Notes under the pieces: generated by a model
What the model saw: the letters and a program-made list of their open reading frames with translations, nothing else
Database searches by the model: none
What the model was told of the DNA's origin: nothing
Assembly (NCBI GenBank): GCA_037176725.1
Contig: JAZBRS010000020.1
Span: forward strand, 83,584,001-83,648,000
DNA: 64,000 nucleotides
Direction: 5' to 3'
Source: Posidonia oceanica
Lineage: Eukaryota > Streptophyta > Magnoliopsida > Alismatales > Posidoniaceae
Program-made: the position numbers and the translations under genes
Shown: positions 33,931-45,656 of the stretch, one piece after another
Layout of the letters: each line of letters opens with the position of its first letter
Numbering within the stretch: the stretch's first letter is position 1

Positions 33931-34125
33931 TCCCTTGGGCAACCCCCTCGGCGATGTTTTGGTTCAGTTTTTCCTTGGGCAACCCCCTCGGTGTGTTTTA
34001 TTTCAGTTTTCCCCTAGGCAACCCCCTCGGCGATGTTTTAGTTCAGTTTTTCCTTGGGCAACCCCCTCGACATGTTTTATTTCAGTTTTTCCTTAGGCAA
34101 CTCCCTCGGCAAGTCTTTTAGATTT
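33931..34125 (+). repeat. Tandem repeat, ttgggcaaccccctcgg units
   Basis: About five copies of a 40-48-bp unit: ttgggcaaccccctcggc followed by gatgttttggttcagttttt. The same core gggcaacccc reappears at 34,686-34,740 and in the array at 35,650-35,920, so it is one family split by other repeats. Confidence 0.85.
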
Positions 34126-34154
34126 CGGTTCTATCCCTTTGGCCAACACCCAAA

Positions 34155-34660
34155 GGTCAATCCTTGAGTGTTGGATAATCCAACTCAATCCTTGAGTGTT
34201 GGATAATCCAACTCAATCCTTGAGTGTTGGATAAGCCAGCTCAATCCTTGAGTGTTGGATAATCCAGCTCGATCCTTGAGTGTTGGATAATCCAGCACGA
34301 TCCTTGAGTGTTGGATAATCTAGCTCAATCCTTGAGTGATGGATGTTTGATCCAGCTCGATCCTTGAGTGTTGGATAATCCAGCTCGATCCTTGAGTGTT
34401 GGATAATCCAGCTCAATCCTTGAGTGATGGATGTTTGATCCAGCTCAATCCTTGAGTGTTGGATAAGCTAGCTCAATCCTTGAGTGTTGGATAATCCAAC
34501 TCGATCCTTGAGTGTTCGATAATCCAGCTCAATCTTTGAGTGATGGATGTTTGATCCAACTCAATCTTTGAGTGTTGGATAATCCAGCTCAATCCTTGAG
34601 TGATGGATGTCTGATCCAACTCGTTTTCTCTGAGCGTTGGATGTTTGATCCAGCTCAAGT
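34155..34660 (+). repeat. Tandem repeat, 28-bp ccttgagtgttggataatcc units
   Basis: About sixteen copies of ccttgagtgttggataatcc followed by a(a/g)ct(c)(a/g)at. Some units are extended by gatggatgtttgatcc. Stop-free minus-strand frames in this stretch result from the repeat and are not taken as genes. Confidence 0.9.
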
Positions 34661-34754
34661 CTTTTAAATTTCAGTTCGACCCCTTTGGGCAACCCCCATG
34701 GCAGCGTCTTTAATTTTCTGTTTGACCCCCTTGAGCAACCCCCGTGGCCGTGTC

Positions 34755-35050
34755 CCTTAACAAAGCAAAGCCCAGAGCACAACCGGATAAACAAAGCAAA
34801 GCCCAAAGCACAACCGAATAAACAAAGCAAAGCCCAGAGCACAACCAGATAAACAAAGCAAAGCCTGGAGCACAACCAGATAAACAAAGCAAAACCCCAG
34901 AGCACAACCGGATAAACAAAGCAAAGCCCGAAGCACAACCGGATAAACAAAGCAAAGTCCGGAGCACAACCGGATAAACAAAGCAAAGCCCAGAGCACAA
35001 TCGGATAAACAAAGCAAAACCCCGGAGCACAACCGGGTCAACAAAGCAAA
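34755..35050 (+). repeat. Tandem repeat, 31-bp aaacaaagcaaagcc units
   Basis: Nine or so copies of aaacaaagcaaagcccagag followed by cacaaccggat, with a few single-base length variants. The long minus-strand frames rich in Leu/Cys/Gly here are a by-product of the repeat. Confidence 0.9.
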
Positions 35051-35053
35051 GCC

Positions 35054-35425
35054 AACGGTATTAGTGGACCCATCGCTCACTAACTCTCGGGTCAGAAGAT
35101 GACGGTCTCTGTCGAGAATGTAGACAACATTCAATGAAAGGACACCTGATTCTAACGAATAAGCCAACGGTGCTAGTGGACTAATCGTTCACTAATTCCG
35201 GGTCACAAGACGACGGTCTCTGTTAAGGATGTAAGCAACATTCGATGAAAAGACACCTGATTGTGACAAACAGAGCCAGCGCGGCTAGCAGAGAGGAGGT
35301 CAATCCCCTTTTGCCTAGGAGCATCATAGACCTCTCACTCACTAACCCGTGTGTCATGAAACGACGGTCCCTATGAAGAGTGTAGACTACACACGATGAA
35401 AGGGCACCTGATTATGACAACTTGC
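35054..35425 (+). repeat. Diverged tandem repeat with cgacggtctctgt core
   Basis: Three copies, each with a ctcactaac box, gacggtc(t/c)ct, a gtaga/gtaag-caacattc box and gaaaggacacctgatt, at about 35,075-35,155, 35,190-35,265 and 35,340-35,420. The third is separated by an unrelated 60-bp insertion. Confidence 0.7.
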
Positions 35426-35649
35426 ATTCATGCATGTGTCAGTCCGCCTCAGGTGATGAGAAAAATTCCTAAGCCAACCCGATATACAAGTTAAAGCCGG
35501 TGATGATGGAGGAACCTCATTATAGGGCCATGCATTGCATATCATGATCACCTCCTTTGCATTACCACCAGTAGGCATCCATGCATAGTGCATTGTACTG
35601 CATTCGCATTGAGTGGTCATCGGAAACATTAGCTATCCATCCCTTAAAC

Positions 35650-35930
35650 TTGGCTCCCACGGGCAAACCCCGTGGCCATGTCTTGTAGTTTGACCCCTAC
35701 GGGCAACCCCCGTAGCAGTGTCTTTAGTTTGACCTCACGGGCAACCCCTGTGGCAGTGTCTTTAGTTTAACCCCCGCGGGCAACCCCCGTGGCAAGTCTT
35801 TTAGTTTGACCCCTGCAAACAATCTCCATAGCAATGTCTTTTAGTTCGACCCCCGCGGGCAACCCCCACGGTCGTGTCTTTAGTCTGTTCCCCTTGGGCA
35901 ACCCCCTTGCCCGTGTTTCTTTATCCGACC
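35650..35930 (+). repeat. Tandem repeat, gggcaacccccgtggc units
   Basis: Seven units of about 40 bp, each gacccc(n)gggcaacccc followed by gtggcagtgtctttagttt. With the arrays from 33.9 kb on, this makes four repeat families stacked upstream of a polypurine tract, as expected for a variable Tat/Ogre 3' UTR. Confidence 0.85.
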
Positions 35931-36051
35931 CTTATTGTGTCTTGTCCAAGTCTAGTGGCAGCAGGCATTGGATTTCATTTAGGATCTCTAGATAGCGCCA
36001 CACGGGGATATCGTCTCGTCTTGTAGCTAGCTTCGTGCCGAAGCCACCTAC

Positions 36052-36065
36052 AAGGAGGGGCAATC
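36052..36065 (+). promoter_or_regulatory. Polypurine tract before LTR-C
   Basis: AAGGAGGGGCAATC directly precedes the TGTAGATACCCC start of LTR-C. Confidence 0.85.
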
Positions 36066-38633
36066 TGTAGATACCCCTTTTGGCACTCCCCTTGCATTTT
36101 TAGGTTCCATTATCTCATATCATGTTCCACTCATTTTTATAATCTTTTTTCTCAGCTGAAGTACTCTCTAAAAGTCCATTTGCCTCTCTGGAACGTTGGA
36201 CGCAGCATTTAACTGCGTCTAACGTTGGACACAGCATACAGCTACGTCCAACAGTTCCAGTTCATTTTATTTCCAAATCTGCCAATTTTCCTTTTGGACC
36301 CAAACCATCTGTGAAAGTCAAACAGGTCCACGTCAACAAAATCACCTCATTAAATTGATTGACACTTGTCCCCTTGATTGAGAAGCCAAAATTGGCAAGT
36401 TTGCAATTTGAGTGTGTTGGACGCTGGATGTCCTAGCGTCCAACGTTGGACGCTGTTAATCATAGCGTCCAATAACTTAGTTTTGTGTTTCCCCAAACTT
36501 GCCTTATTTGGCTAAAGTCAAAGTCCATGTTTTGCCTCCACTAGAGGTCCTTTGACCAGTCAAGGCTTTAATTGGCCTTACTAGTCATTAATCAGCCTTT
36601 TATTGAGGAATATTCTTTGATCTTGGCATCTTTGTCTCAGAGGGTCGTTGGACACTCCTTGTTCCAGCATCCAACAATGGACGCTGTAACGGTCAGCGTC
36701 CAACACCTCTGAAATAGGAAAGTTTGCTGACTTGGCCTTTGTGTCCTTATTTGTTCCTCCCCTGCTTCTATGAAAGCAAGGGTACCCCCACTAGGTCAAA
36801 GGACAGAAAATTGGAGTAAGGCCGGTGGGTTTTGAGTGTCACAAATTTGAACTAGAATCTTGAGAGGAATTATATTGATAGAGTTTCGAGAAAGTTTGAG
36901 TCTTCTTCCATCTCCAACCACGTCAACGGCGTCTTGTGTTCTACGCATACCACCCATATCAAAAGGGGGTTTTCTTTTTAATAGTTTGCATATCACATTT
37001 CATTTCATATATTGTTGTAGCTAGGCATATTCATTCATAATTGCAACCGGAGGAATAAAACCCCTCGGGTAAGTGTTCCTCTTTGCTTATTTTATGTCAT
37101 TTTCATTTACCTTAGATCAGTTACTACACAATATCTAATCTGCATATTTAAATCTATTTTGCAAGGAAAAGAAGAAGAAGAAGAAACTCACTAAGCACGG
37201 GCACCCTTGGGCAACGCAGGCGTTGTCCTAGGGTAGCTGAACCTGCAACCATATCACATCTCCCAAGGTGTCTTGAGGGCCAGCGAAAGCAAACCGAGAG
37301 TGGCGATCACACCAATTCTATCACCTGTGGAGTGACGGAGTTGGATACAAAAAGGGGACCCCGAGAAAGAGCAAATAGAACCAAAACAAACTCTTCTCCC
37401 TCAAAATCCCATATCCACATTCTCTGTTTTGATGTTTGATCTATTGCTGATGCTTGATTGTCTTGATCCTGTGATTCCCAACTTCCTATTTTGATTGCAT
37501 AGCATGATTTGTGTATCCTCAGTTACTGCATTGCATTTAGATCATTGTTTATCATAGCATGCATGCATTTTTCTTCAAAACCAGACTTCAGGTGTTGGAC
37601 GCCTAGATCCCAGTGTCCAACGTTGGACGCTGGTGATCACAGCGTCCAACACCCTCCGCCAGTTTAAAATCGTTTTGATGCTTGCATTTGATTTCCGAGC
37701 TTTGTGCTTTGATCTTTCAGCATGGTTTATCTGCCCATAGCTTTCTCATTGCATTAAAATACATGATTTCCAAGTTTGCATGGCTTATCTGCAGATTCTT
37801 TATTTTTCTATGTTGGACGCTATCTGTTCCAGCGTCCAACACATTACAGTTTACAGTCCACTATTTTTAAGCACTGATCTTGTTTTCGTTGTCGCTTTCC
37901 GTATTTTGTTGCCTCCGATACATGCCTTGACACCCAAGCATGCTGTCGGACCCCTGTTTCCTGTTTTACGCCTTGCATCGCCTGCTTTCCCGTGGTCTTT
38001 CACCTCGGACTTGTTTTCCATCGCATGTCACTATTTGCATTGCATGGTTTTCTTCGGCGTTTTGATTTCTCGCCTACATTGCATTTAGGGCAGTGATGCT
38101 TACTGTCTGGAGTTCTTACGAACCAAGGCTCGCTCGGTTCGGAACACTGGCAGCGTTGCTGAGCACATAGACTACACGTTTAATTCCCATACACGACACT
38201 TAGGCATTTTGAGCAAGTAAAGCATTCATAGCATGGCATAGCATCTATCGCCCTCGAGCGTACAGTTAAAGGCAAGCACTTGCCGAAATTCCTGCAAATG
38301 CGAGCGAGATTAGCCTTGAAAGACCGATTCCTCAGGCATGTCGGGGGTGCCTAACACCTTCCCCGCGCGTAACAGGAGTCCTTACCCTTTCTCTGGCCCG
38401 CAGTGACCATTTTGCCCTCGTGCTTGGCACGAGTCAATCATTTTGCATAGCATTGCATTCATTTGCATGTTTTCTTGCATTTCCCCTAGTTTTCCTCGTT
38501 TCCCGATTGAATAGACTAGGTGGCAACTCCGTTTTGCTTTATCTTTTGTTTTCCTTCTTCGCGTCGCTTCCGTGAAGACCTTCTCTCTGTCCGGGCCCTC
38601 GCCGGTCCAGATCTCTGGGGACAGGCATTCACA
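36066..38633 (+). mobile_element. LTR-C, Tat/Ogre-like LTR flanked by both PPT and PBS (2,568 bp)
   Basis: Starts TGTAGATACCCC and ends AGGCATTCACA. It has a polypurine tract on its left and a tRNA-Arg primer-binding site two bases to its right, so it belongs at once to an element on the left (as 3' LTR) and one on the right (as 5' LTR). Shared family blocks are the acgaacc box (38,117), the conserved gtgcctaac block (38,313-38,390) and the internal tggcaactcc (38,521). Its cassettes are listed separately. Confidence 0.85.
36195..37840. repeat. Hairpin cassettes of LTR-C
   Basis: Full cassettes at 36,195-36,252, 36,416-36,473, 36,647-36,704 and 37,594-37,650, and a half cassette (one hairpin) at 37,812-37,840. 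Neighbouring copies are 221, 231 and 218 bp apart. The roughly 900 bp between the third and fourth holds none. Confidence 0.9.
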
Positions 38634-38636
38634 GGC

Positions 38637-38654
38637 TGGCGACTCCGCTGGGGA
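38637..38654 (+). promoter_or_regulatory. tRNA-Arg primer-binding site
   Basis: TGGCGACTCCGCTGGGGA is complementary to the 3' end of a plant tRNA-Arg (including CCA) and is the primer site known for Ogre/Tat elements. It begins three bases after the LTR-C end. It is the best single marker of lineage in the window. Confidence 0.85.
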
Positions 38655-38906
38655 TTCTAGACTCTGGCTTTCATTTTGGCTTTCTCGCTTGCTTGGATTT
38701 CGCATTTTGCTTGCCTTATGCCCTTTTCCATGCTTTTTGCTTGCATTATGCTTATTTGTCTGCTTTATTGCTTACATTGCCTTTACTTGCTTTATTTATG
38801 CATTATACATGCCTAAATACTTGCTTGGCGCATTATACATGCCTTTTGAGTGGTGAATGCTTTGTTTTACACAGTTACTATGCCACTACACATGCACATG
38901 CCATGC
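38655..38906 (+). other. 5' leader of the element right of LTR-C, first part
   Basis: Low-complexity leader rich in TTGCTT/GCATTA words, with a short duplication of cattatacatgcct at 38,804 and 38,831. It ends with CATGC (38,902-38,906), the left target duplication of solo LTR-D, and continues at 44,788. Confidence 0.6.
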
Positions 38907-40786
38907 TGTAGCGATCCCATGGAGCTTCCGCGATCGTCCGTGCACGCTGCCAGAGCTCGCGTGCACCGATCGAAAAGCCAGGTTCACTATTAGCAGGTGA
39001 TCCGAGGAGGAAACTCGACTCAAAACACCGAAAACAGAGGCGAAAAGCCAAAGGGAAGAAGAAGAAAAAAAAGAAAGGAAAGACAAAAGGGAGTCCCCAC
39101 CATGTCTATTAAGTCGGGAGACAAGGAAAATCGGAGAAATGCATGAAAAACATGCAAAACCACACAAGAAGATGCAATACAATGCAAAAATGGATGACTC
39201 GTGCCAAAGACGAGGGCAAAAGGGTCATTGCGGGCCAGAGAAAGGGTAAGGACTCCTGTTACGCACGGGGAAGGAGTTAGGCACCCCCGACACGCCCGAG
39301 AAGCGATCTTTCTAGGCTTACGCTCGCTTTTGAGGGAAAATGCATGCTTTGAATGCCTAACTGCCATGGATGCCTAATTAGATGCTCAAATGTGTGCTCT
39401 AAGTGTTGGAATGCGTGTAAGGAATTAAACGTGCGATCTAAGTGCTCAGCAGCGCTGTCTGTGTTCTGAACCGGGCGGACCCTGGTTCGTGAGAACTCCA
39501 GGCAGTAAGCATCACTACCCTAATGCAAATGCAAGCGATTAAAACAAAACGCCGGTAAAACCACACAATGCAAGGGTGCGACAAGCAAAGGGGAAAGCAA
39601 ATCCGGGCGGAAAATAAGCGATGCAAACGTGAAAGCAAAACATCGGAAAAGCCACGCAATGCAGGGATACGACAAGCAAAGGGGAAAGCAAATCCGAGCG
39701 GAAAACAAGCAAAGCAAACGTAAAAGCAAAACATCAGAAAGGCCACGCAATGGAGGGGTACGACAAGCAAAGGGGAAAGCAAATCCGAGCAGAAAACAAG
39801 CGATGCAAATGTAAAAGCAAAACATCGAAAAAACCACGCAATGCAGGGGTACGACAAGCAAAGGGGAAGATTAGACGACATGACGGACGTCAACCGAGCA
39901 GTTAGGGCTGCCAGCCCGGATGCAAAGGAGAGACAAGCGATGTGAGTGTAAAAACAAACACCGGATAAGAACCACACAATGCAGGTGTGAAGACCTGCAA
40001 AGGGGAAAGAAAGCAAGTGGAGGGATCACCACTATTCTGTGACTGTTTCCCACTAAACCGTCTCACGATGTGTCTCGCACGCTGCCCAAAGCTCGCTGTG
40101 CAATCGGATCGTGAAAAAGGGGGAAGAAGGCCACGATCAGTAGTGAATACAAGGGAAAACTCAACCCAAAGACACTAAGAAGACACGAAAAGAGGGAGTA
40201 GAGTAGATAGGCAAGAGGGGAAGTCCTATTCTACATGTGCGAAAAACAAGGTGCAGAAAACAGTGCGTGCAATGCAAATGACAGGCAACAAATGATATGC
40301 AATGATTCAAATGGACTTACCTTGAAAATCTGAGGCCTGATCAGAGGTAACCTTGGTCAGCATGAAAGTCCGCTCCGCCAGGGTGATCCGGGTAGCTTGG
40401 TTGCGAAGATCTGACAGTCCGATCGGCAGATATCCAAGCTTCAAGGCAGAAGGCCCAAGGGCCAAGGAGAGGAAGGGATCTAAGTGAAAAAAGTCCCTAG
40501 GGGTGTGCAGAACAGGGCCTCCCACATACAAAGGAGTTAAAAGTGCTCAAAAGTGTGCTAAGATGCTAAGTGCAATGGTGTATGGGTGCAACGCATGTAA
40601 AAAATGCAGGAAAAGGACCTATGTGCAAATAGGGAAAAGTGCAGGGGCTTATGCGCAAAACATGGCAAAAATGCAGTGCAAGCATGATAGGTGCATGCAG
40701 GGATGCAAGTGCAGCAATGTGAGGGCAGTAGGGGACAAATGCAACAAAAATACAAGGCAAACATGCAATTGCTCAATAAAGGACCT

Positions 40787-41990
40787 AAATGCAATTTTTA
40801 GAAAACTTATGGGCTAAGATGCAAAAAACCAGTGAACAAGCACAAATCCCAAAAAGAAAGCCTACAGGGGATCCTCATGCAACTATGGAAAAGCTTGGAC
40901 AGGAAAAACAAAGCCAAGAAGCATTAAAAAAACCACAAAAGATGGTCCTAGGGACCCATGTGCAATTTTCAGGAAAACCAGGACTAAACAGCAAATCCAG
41001 AAAGAAAACAGGCATGCACAGCCACAGTGATGTTCAAGAACCTGGGTGCAACCTAAACAGGCTCTAGGTTTGAAAGCAGAGCCAGAAGAAAACCACATGG
41101 AAACCACAAAGCATTAGAAGGACCTACATGCAAGCTTTTAAAAAAGCTAAAGGCCTAACTGCAAGACAAAACAAAGACCTGGGGGGCATTTTGAAACTCA
41201 GAAGGACCTGGATGCAAATAACAAAAGCCTATGGACCAAACAGCAAGTCCAAAAAGAAAGCAAACATGCCACAGTTGATGTGTAGAGGACCTAAGCGTGA
41301 TTAAAATAAAATTCAGGACTAAAATGCAAGGCCAAAAAGAAAGCCCAAACCTCCTGTAAAACAAAAGAAGGACCAAACTGCAAATAAGAGAAACCAGTGG
41401 ACTGAAACGCAAAACCAGAAGAAACCTCACAGACACAGAAACACAAAAAGGGAGGACTTCTGTGCAATAAAAACAAAACACTGGATCTTACTGCAAAAAG
41501 AAAAGAAAAAGAAAAACATGTACACCTTAGCACAGAGGGACCTAGATGCAAATAAAACAAAGTCAGGGGCTTTTTTGCAGTTTTAAAAGAGAAAAAAGAA
41601 TGAAGGATGCATGCTCTGTGGACTTAGATGCAATAAATGAAAATTACAGTAGTTTCATGCAATGCAATATGATAAGAAAAGAAAATTAAATGAAAAATGA
41701 ACTAAGAAGGACCAGAATGCAAATAATGGTAAACACAGGGGTCTGGATGCAAATGGCCAAAACTATAGCATTCAGAGGGACCGAAAAGCAAATAAACAAA
41801 GTTGCAGTACTTTACATTAATGCAATAGTTAAATGAAAAATTAAATGAAACATCAACTGAGGTAGGATTAAATTGCAGATAAAATAAACATTGAAGGCTA
41901 AGCTGCAAATAATCCAAATAAACACATGCTAACTAATACAGCAGAGGACCCACACGCAAATAGGCAGAACATTAGGGGGCAAACAGCAAT
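40787..41990 (-). repeat. Degenerate repeat of ggacctagatgcaaataa words in LTR-D
   Basis: About fourteen copies, roughly 40 or 80 bp apart, of a plus-strand word ggacc(t/a)-a(g/c)atgcaaataa, usually followed 30-40 bases later by a weaker agg(a)ctaaa-tgcaa word. Examples are at 41,207, 41,367, 41,541, 41,709, 41,776 and 41,946. One related copy (ggaccagaatgcaaataaaa) is at 52,199 inside LTR-F, a different family. It occupies the position that hairpin cassettes occupy in LTRs A-C. Confidence 0.7.
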
Positions 41991-43249
41991 ATGGCATGGA
42001 TTCAGAATAAAATAAAAAAAACTAACTATAAGCAAGCACAGTACCTTAAATAAATAAAGGACTAATAAGTAAATAAAAGAAACTAACGTATTTTACTGTA
42101 ATGTAAATGAAACAAAAATAAAAAACATGCATTGCTACAGTGCCATGCGAAGGAAAAAACCAGAGGCGGCGGAGCTCCGCGCATGCCGACGTGCTCGCCA
42201 GGGAAGAAGAGAGGTCCGACGACCTCTGGAAGCGCACACAGGCGGCGAAAAGCACATGTGAAGGGCTGATAAGCAAGAGGAGGTTCGGGCGAACCTCCAG
42301 GATGAAGAAGCTACTTGAGGCGCTGTCCAGAGCAGGCTGACGACGCGGAGATTGTCGGAGCTGCAAGGCAGAGGTGGTGAGCTCGGCTAGAGCGGTTGCG
42401 GAGCTCGACGAAGGGTCCGGCGTGCTCCTGGGATCGGTGCGATGCGTTCTGGACGGCGAGGGAGCAGCTGCGCAGCGTCGGGCCCAGAGGTGGTCTCAGC
42501 TCTGGAAGTGGTGGGTGCAGAGGGGTCGTCGGGGCGTTCTGGTGCTCTGGAAGTGATGGGGAGGTAGGGGATCACTCGAGGGGGCTCTCACGAAGCTCAG
42601 GGTGCTCTCAGAAGTGGGTGTGGTGGTCTGAGCCGTTGGGAAAAGCTTCTGGTTTTGTTGGGTGCATTGGGTTCAAAACTTGATCATGGGATGCACAGAG
42701 CTTGTGCAGGCAATTGGGGGCTACTAGGCATGAGAGGGGACGTGGCTCGAGGTCTAGAAGGGTGGCAGAAGCTTGGGCAACGAAGTCGTTGCTCAAACCG
42801 AAGTTCTGGGCTGATTCTGGGCTGTGGCAGTCTCTATGTGTGAGGAGCGAGCCCGGACGGTGGTGACACGGGGCAAGGGGGTTGCTGTGACCGTTGAGAG
42901 GGTGGCTTGGTTCGAGGCTGGCCAAAGAAGTCTTGGGGGCGTCAGGTGGAGTTAATGGGGGGAGGACTTGGGTGAATTGTGAGCTGTGGATGGCCTGTGA
43001 TGAGCTGTGTTGGGTCTGGCTTGGGCGTTGGGTCTAAGGGAGAGGAGAGGTTCGAGAGGGTGGTCTGGGTTCACCTAGGTTCGGGGTTTAAGTGCTGGTT
43101 TGCAGAGATTGGGTTTGGGAGAGAATTAGGTGCTGGTTTTTTAGGATGGTTTGCGTCTACTGGTGTTGGGTTTGGTCTGTAGGTGAGGGTCTGGGTGTGA
43201 GGAGAGGTGAGGAATCGGGGTGAAGGTTCGGTCTGCAGAGGATGGTGTT

Positions 43250-43445
43250 GGGTATTGTTTTTTTTGGAGGAAGATTGGGCGGGAGAGAGGGAAGGAGGAA
43301 AGAAAGAAAAGAAGAAGGGGATCGTGGGCTTGGGCCAGCTGAAGGAAAAAAAAAGGGTGGAAAAAAGAAAAAAGAAAGAAAAAAAAAAGAAGAAGAAGAA
43401 GAAGAAGAAGGAGAAGAAGAAAAAAGAAAAAAAAAAGGGCTTAAT
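43250..43445 (+). repeat. Purine-rich simple repeat (GAA/AAG)
   Basis: An almost uninterrupted A/G stretch including a GAA run at about 43,388-43,425. Lys/Glu-rich open frames here are a consequence of composition. Confidence 0.9.
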
Positions 43446-43584
43446 GGGCCTTGGGCTTGATTTGGATTTTTGCTTTGTTTTTAATTAGTTTAGGTTTGAA
43501 TTAGTTTAAATGGATTTGGTTGTTGATTGTTTAAATTGATTAAATTCAAGTTGAAATTGACTTTGTGCTTTAAATGGGTTTTAG

Positions 43585-44680
43585 GATTTCTTAAAATGGG
43601 GTTTAGGGTTTAGTTTGTTTTTTGATGAGTTTGGATGTGTAACTTTGGTTGGTTTTAAATTTAAATGAGTTTTGATTTATTTAAGTGGGTTTTGACTTTA
43701 ATTGTTAAATTCAAATTGGTTTTAATTCTTAATTAGGTTTAAAGATAGGCTTTGCATTTTAAGTGGGCTTGAGGCTTTGATTAGATTTAATTGGGTTGTC
43801 ATTGTAATTTGAATTTGCATGGATTAGATTTAAGTTTTAGGGTTTTAAGTTTATTAGGGTCTTGATTAGGATTTTATTAGGGTCTTGATTAGGGTTTAGG
43901 GTTTTGGAGTTTAGGGTTTTTGAGTGGATTAGGGTTTAGGATTTAGGTTAGGGTTTCTTGAGTGGATTAGGGTTTAGGGTTTAGGTTAGGGTTTTTTTGA
44001 GTGGATTAAGTTTTGGGTTTTAGGGTTTTGGGTTTTGATGTGGATTAAAGTTTAGGGTTTTAGGGTTTTAGGGTTTTAGGTTTAGTGTTTAGGAGTGGAT
44101 TAGGGTTTAGGGTTTAGGATTTTGGAGTTTAGTGTTTAGGAGTGGATTAGGGTTTAGGGTTTAGTGTGGGAAGAGGAAAAGAGAGAAAGAAAGGAAGAAG
44201 GAAATAAAGAAAGAGAGGAAGGAAAGAAAAGAGATTAAAGATTGAATAGCATAGGATAAGAAAAAATAAAATAAAATAGGGATAAAATAAAGGAAAAAGA
44301 GGAGAACAAGGTGGGCCCATTGGAGAGCAAGAAGAGAGGAAAGAAAGAGAGGAAAAGAAGGAGAAGGAGAAGGAGGATAAGGAGGAGAGAGAAAAGAATA
44401 ATCAGGAGAGAGAAAAAGGATAATCAGGAGAGAGAAAAGGATAATCGGAAGAGAAAGAAGGTGTAAGGCTTGGATTTAGAAGGGGAGTTTGTGTGTGTGT
44501 GACCTAGGGCTTCTAGGGTTTGACCTAGGGTTTAATCTAGGGTTTTCTAAGGCTTTTAAATGAGATTTTTGAAAGGTTTTTGGAAGGTTTAGGGTTTAGG
44601 GTTTTGAGAGGGTTTGGGTTTGGTTTGATGGTTTGGTTTTAGGGAATGATATTGGTTTTGGAATGGGGTGAGAGTTTAGG
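43585..44680 (+). repeat. Degenerate telomere-like TTTAGGG region inside LTR-D
   Basis: Many TTTAGGG, TTTTAGGG and GGATTAGGGTTTAGGG words, densest at 43,840-44,165, broken by a purine-rich block (44,165-44,470). In the sense of LTR-D this reads CCCTAAA and lies close to the TGTAGACACCCC end, exactly where LTRs A, B, H and J have short CCTAAAACC runs. It therefore looks like an internal expansion of LTR sequence rather than a true chromosome-end remnant. Confidence 0.8.
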
Positions 44681-44787
44681 GTTAAAGGAGGGTGAGCTTC
44701 CAGACCTCAAGATCAACTTCCAGAGTGCTCCCAGAGTGTCCCCAGCCAGCTATGACCCCTTGGCTAAAATGGGGTGTCTACACATGC

Positions 44788-45656
44788 ATACATGCCTTTT
44801 TATATGATAAGTGCTTTCTTTTCACTATCATGTCCACAAACACCTGCACATGCCATGCACATGCCTTTTGCCTTGTTATGTGATTGTTTGCATGCCATGG
44901 CTTTCTGTTTCTTTCCCCTTCATGCATTTGCCATGCTTAGGATATTAGAAACATGTTTGCTCCCCTTTGGCTTAATTTAAAAGCAACAATAAAGCCAAAT
45001 TTTAAAGTTTAAGCAAAATTAGAGCTATACTTGCAATTTTCCCCCTTGGTTAAATAAAACGCAAGTAAAACACTCTAAAGCATATCGCATGTCTGATCAT
45101 ACTAGAAAGCATGCATCTTCTCATCCCTGAGTCCACCCACTTAGTCTGAGAAGGACAGTCCTGGTCTCTTGTTCTGTCGCTTTGGCATGGTGCAAGCAGG
45201 CCGGTCTGTCCCACCTTGTCTGGGGTCATGTCGGTGTTAGTCGAAGGTACAGTCCGTGCTTTGGCAGGGTCGAGGCTCCAAACGCACCACCCATTCACTA
45301 CGTGAGCTTTGGTCAGGATTTAGAGCAGGGACCTACATTTTCTGACCTGGAGTCAATAAAACCCATACCCATGAGTGAGTCCGAGTAGGCCACCTACTCA
45401 GGACATGCATGCTGAGAGAGTACATACTAGGGCATTCATCTACACGTATGCCATTCATGCCACCCCTAATAACTTTTTTTGCATCCATCCTCTAATGCCT
45501 TTGCTGTTTTTCGCAGGTAGGTGTGAGCTCCTCAACCAAGATCTCGAGCGTCCCTCCTCTCTGTCTTTGAGCCATCTATCGCCTCCGACAATAGCTCGCC
45601 TTAGGTCTCGTGTCCCTGCTTTCAGCTGCAGACTTCACGCTCGCTCGCTGTCCGTT
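44788..45656 (+). other. 5' leader, second part (after LTR-D)
   Basis: Continues the TGC/CATGCC-rich leader begun at 38,655. No domain recognised. A probable splice acceptor (ttttcgcag) ends at 45,515, followed by a pyrimidine-rich stretch ahead of the ATG at 45,657. Confidence 0.5.

Larger units (their letters stand above)
38907..44782 (-). mobile_element. Solo LTR-D, Tat/Ogre-like (5,876 bp), target duplication CATGC
   Basis: On the minus strand it starts TGTAGACACCCCATTTTAG at 44,782 and ends GCTACA at 38,907. CATGC stands on both sides (38,902-38,906 and 44,783-44,787), and leader-like sequence continues across, so this is a clean insertion reduced to one LTR. It shares the conserved block (39,239-39,317), the acgaaccaggg box (39,480-39,495) and the tRNA-Arg-like site (about 39,098) with the others. 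Unlike LTRs A, B, C and J it has no GTTGGACGC cassettes; instead it has a different tandem repeat (40,787-41,990). It is the longest LTR here, partly because of telomere-like and purine-rich expansions at 43,250-44,680. Confidence 0.9.

Noticed and set aside
34561..35167. Leu/Cys/Gly-rich minus-strand frames that look like membrane proteins
   Set aside because: They are translations of the 31-bp aaacaaagcaaagcc tandem repeat.
43585..44680. Chromosome-end or fusion-type interstitial telomere
   Set aside because: Words are irregular (TTTAGGG mixed with TTTTAGGG and GGATTAGGG), and the tract lies wholly inside LTR-D, which has its own target duplication.
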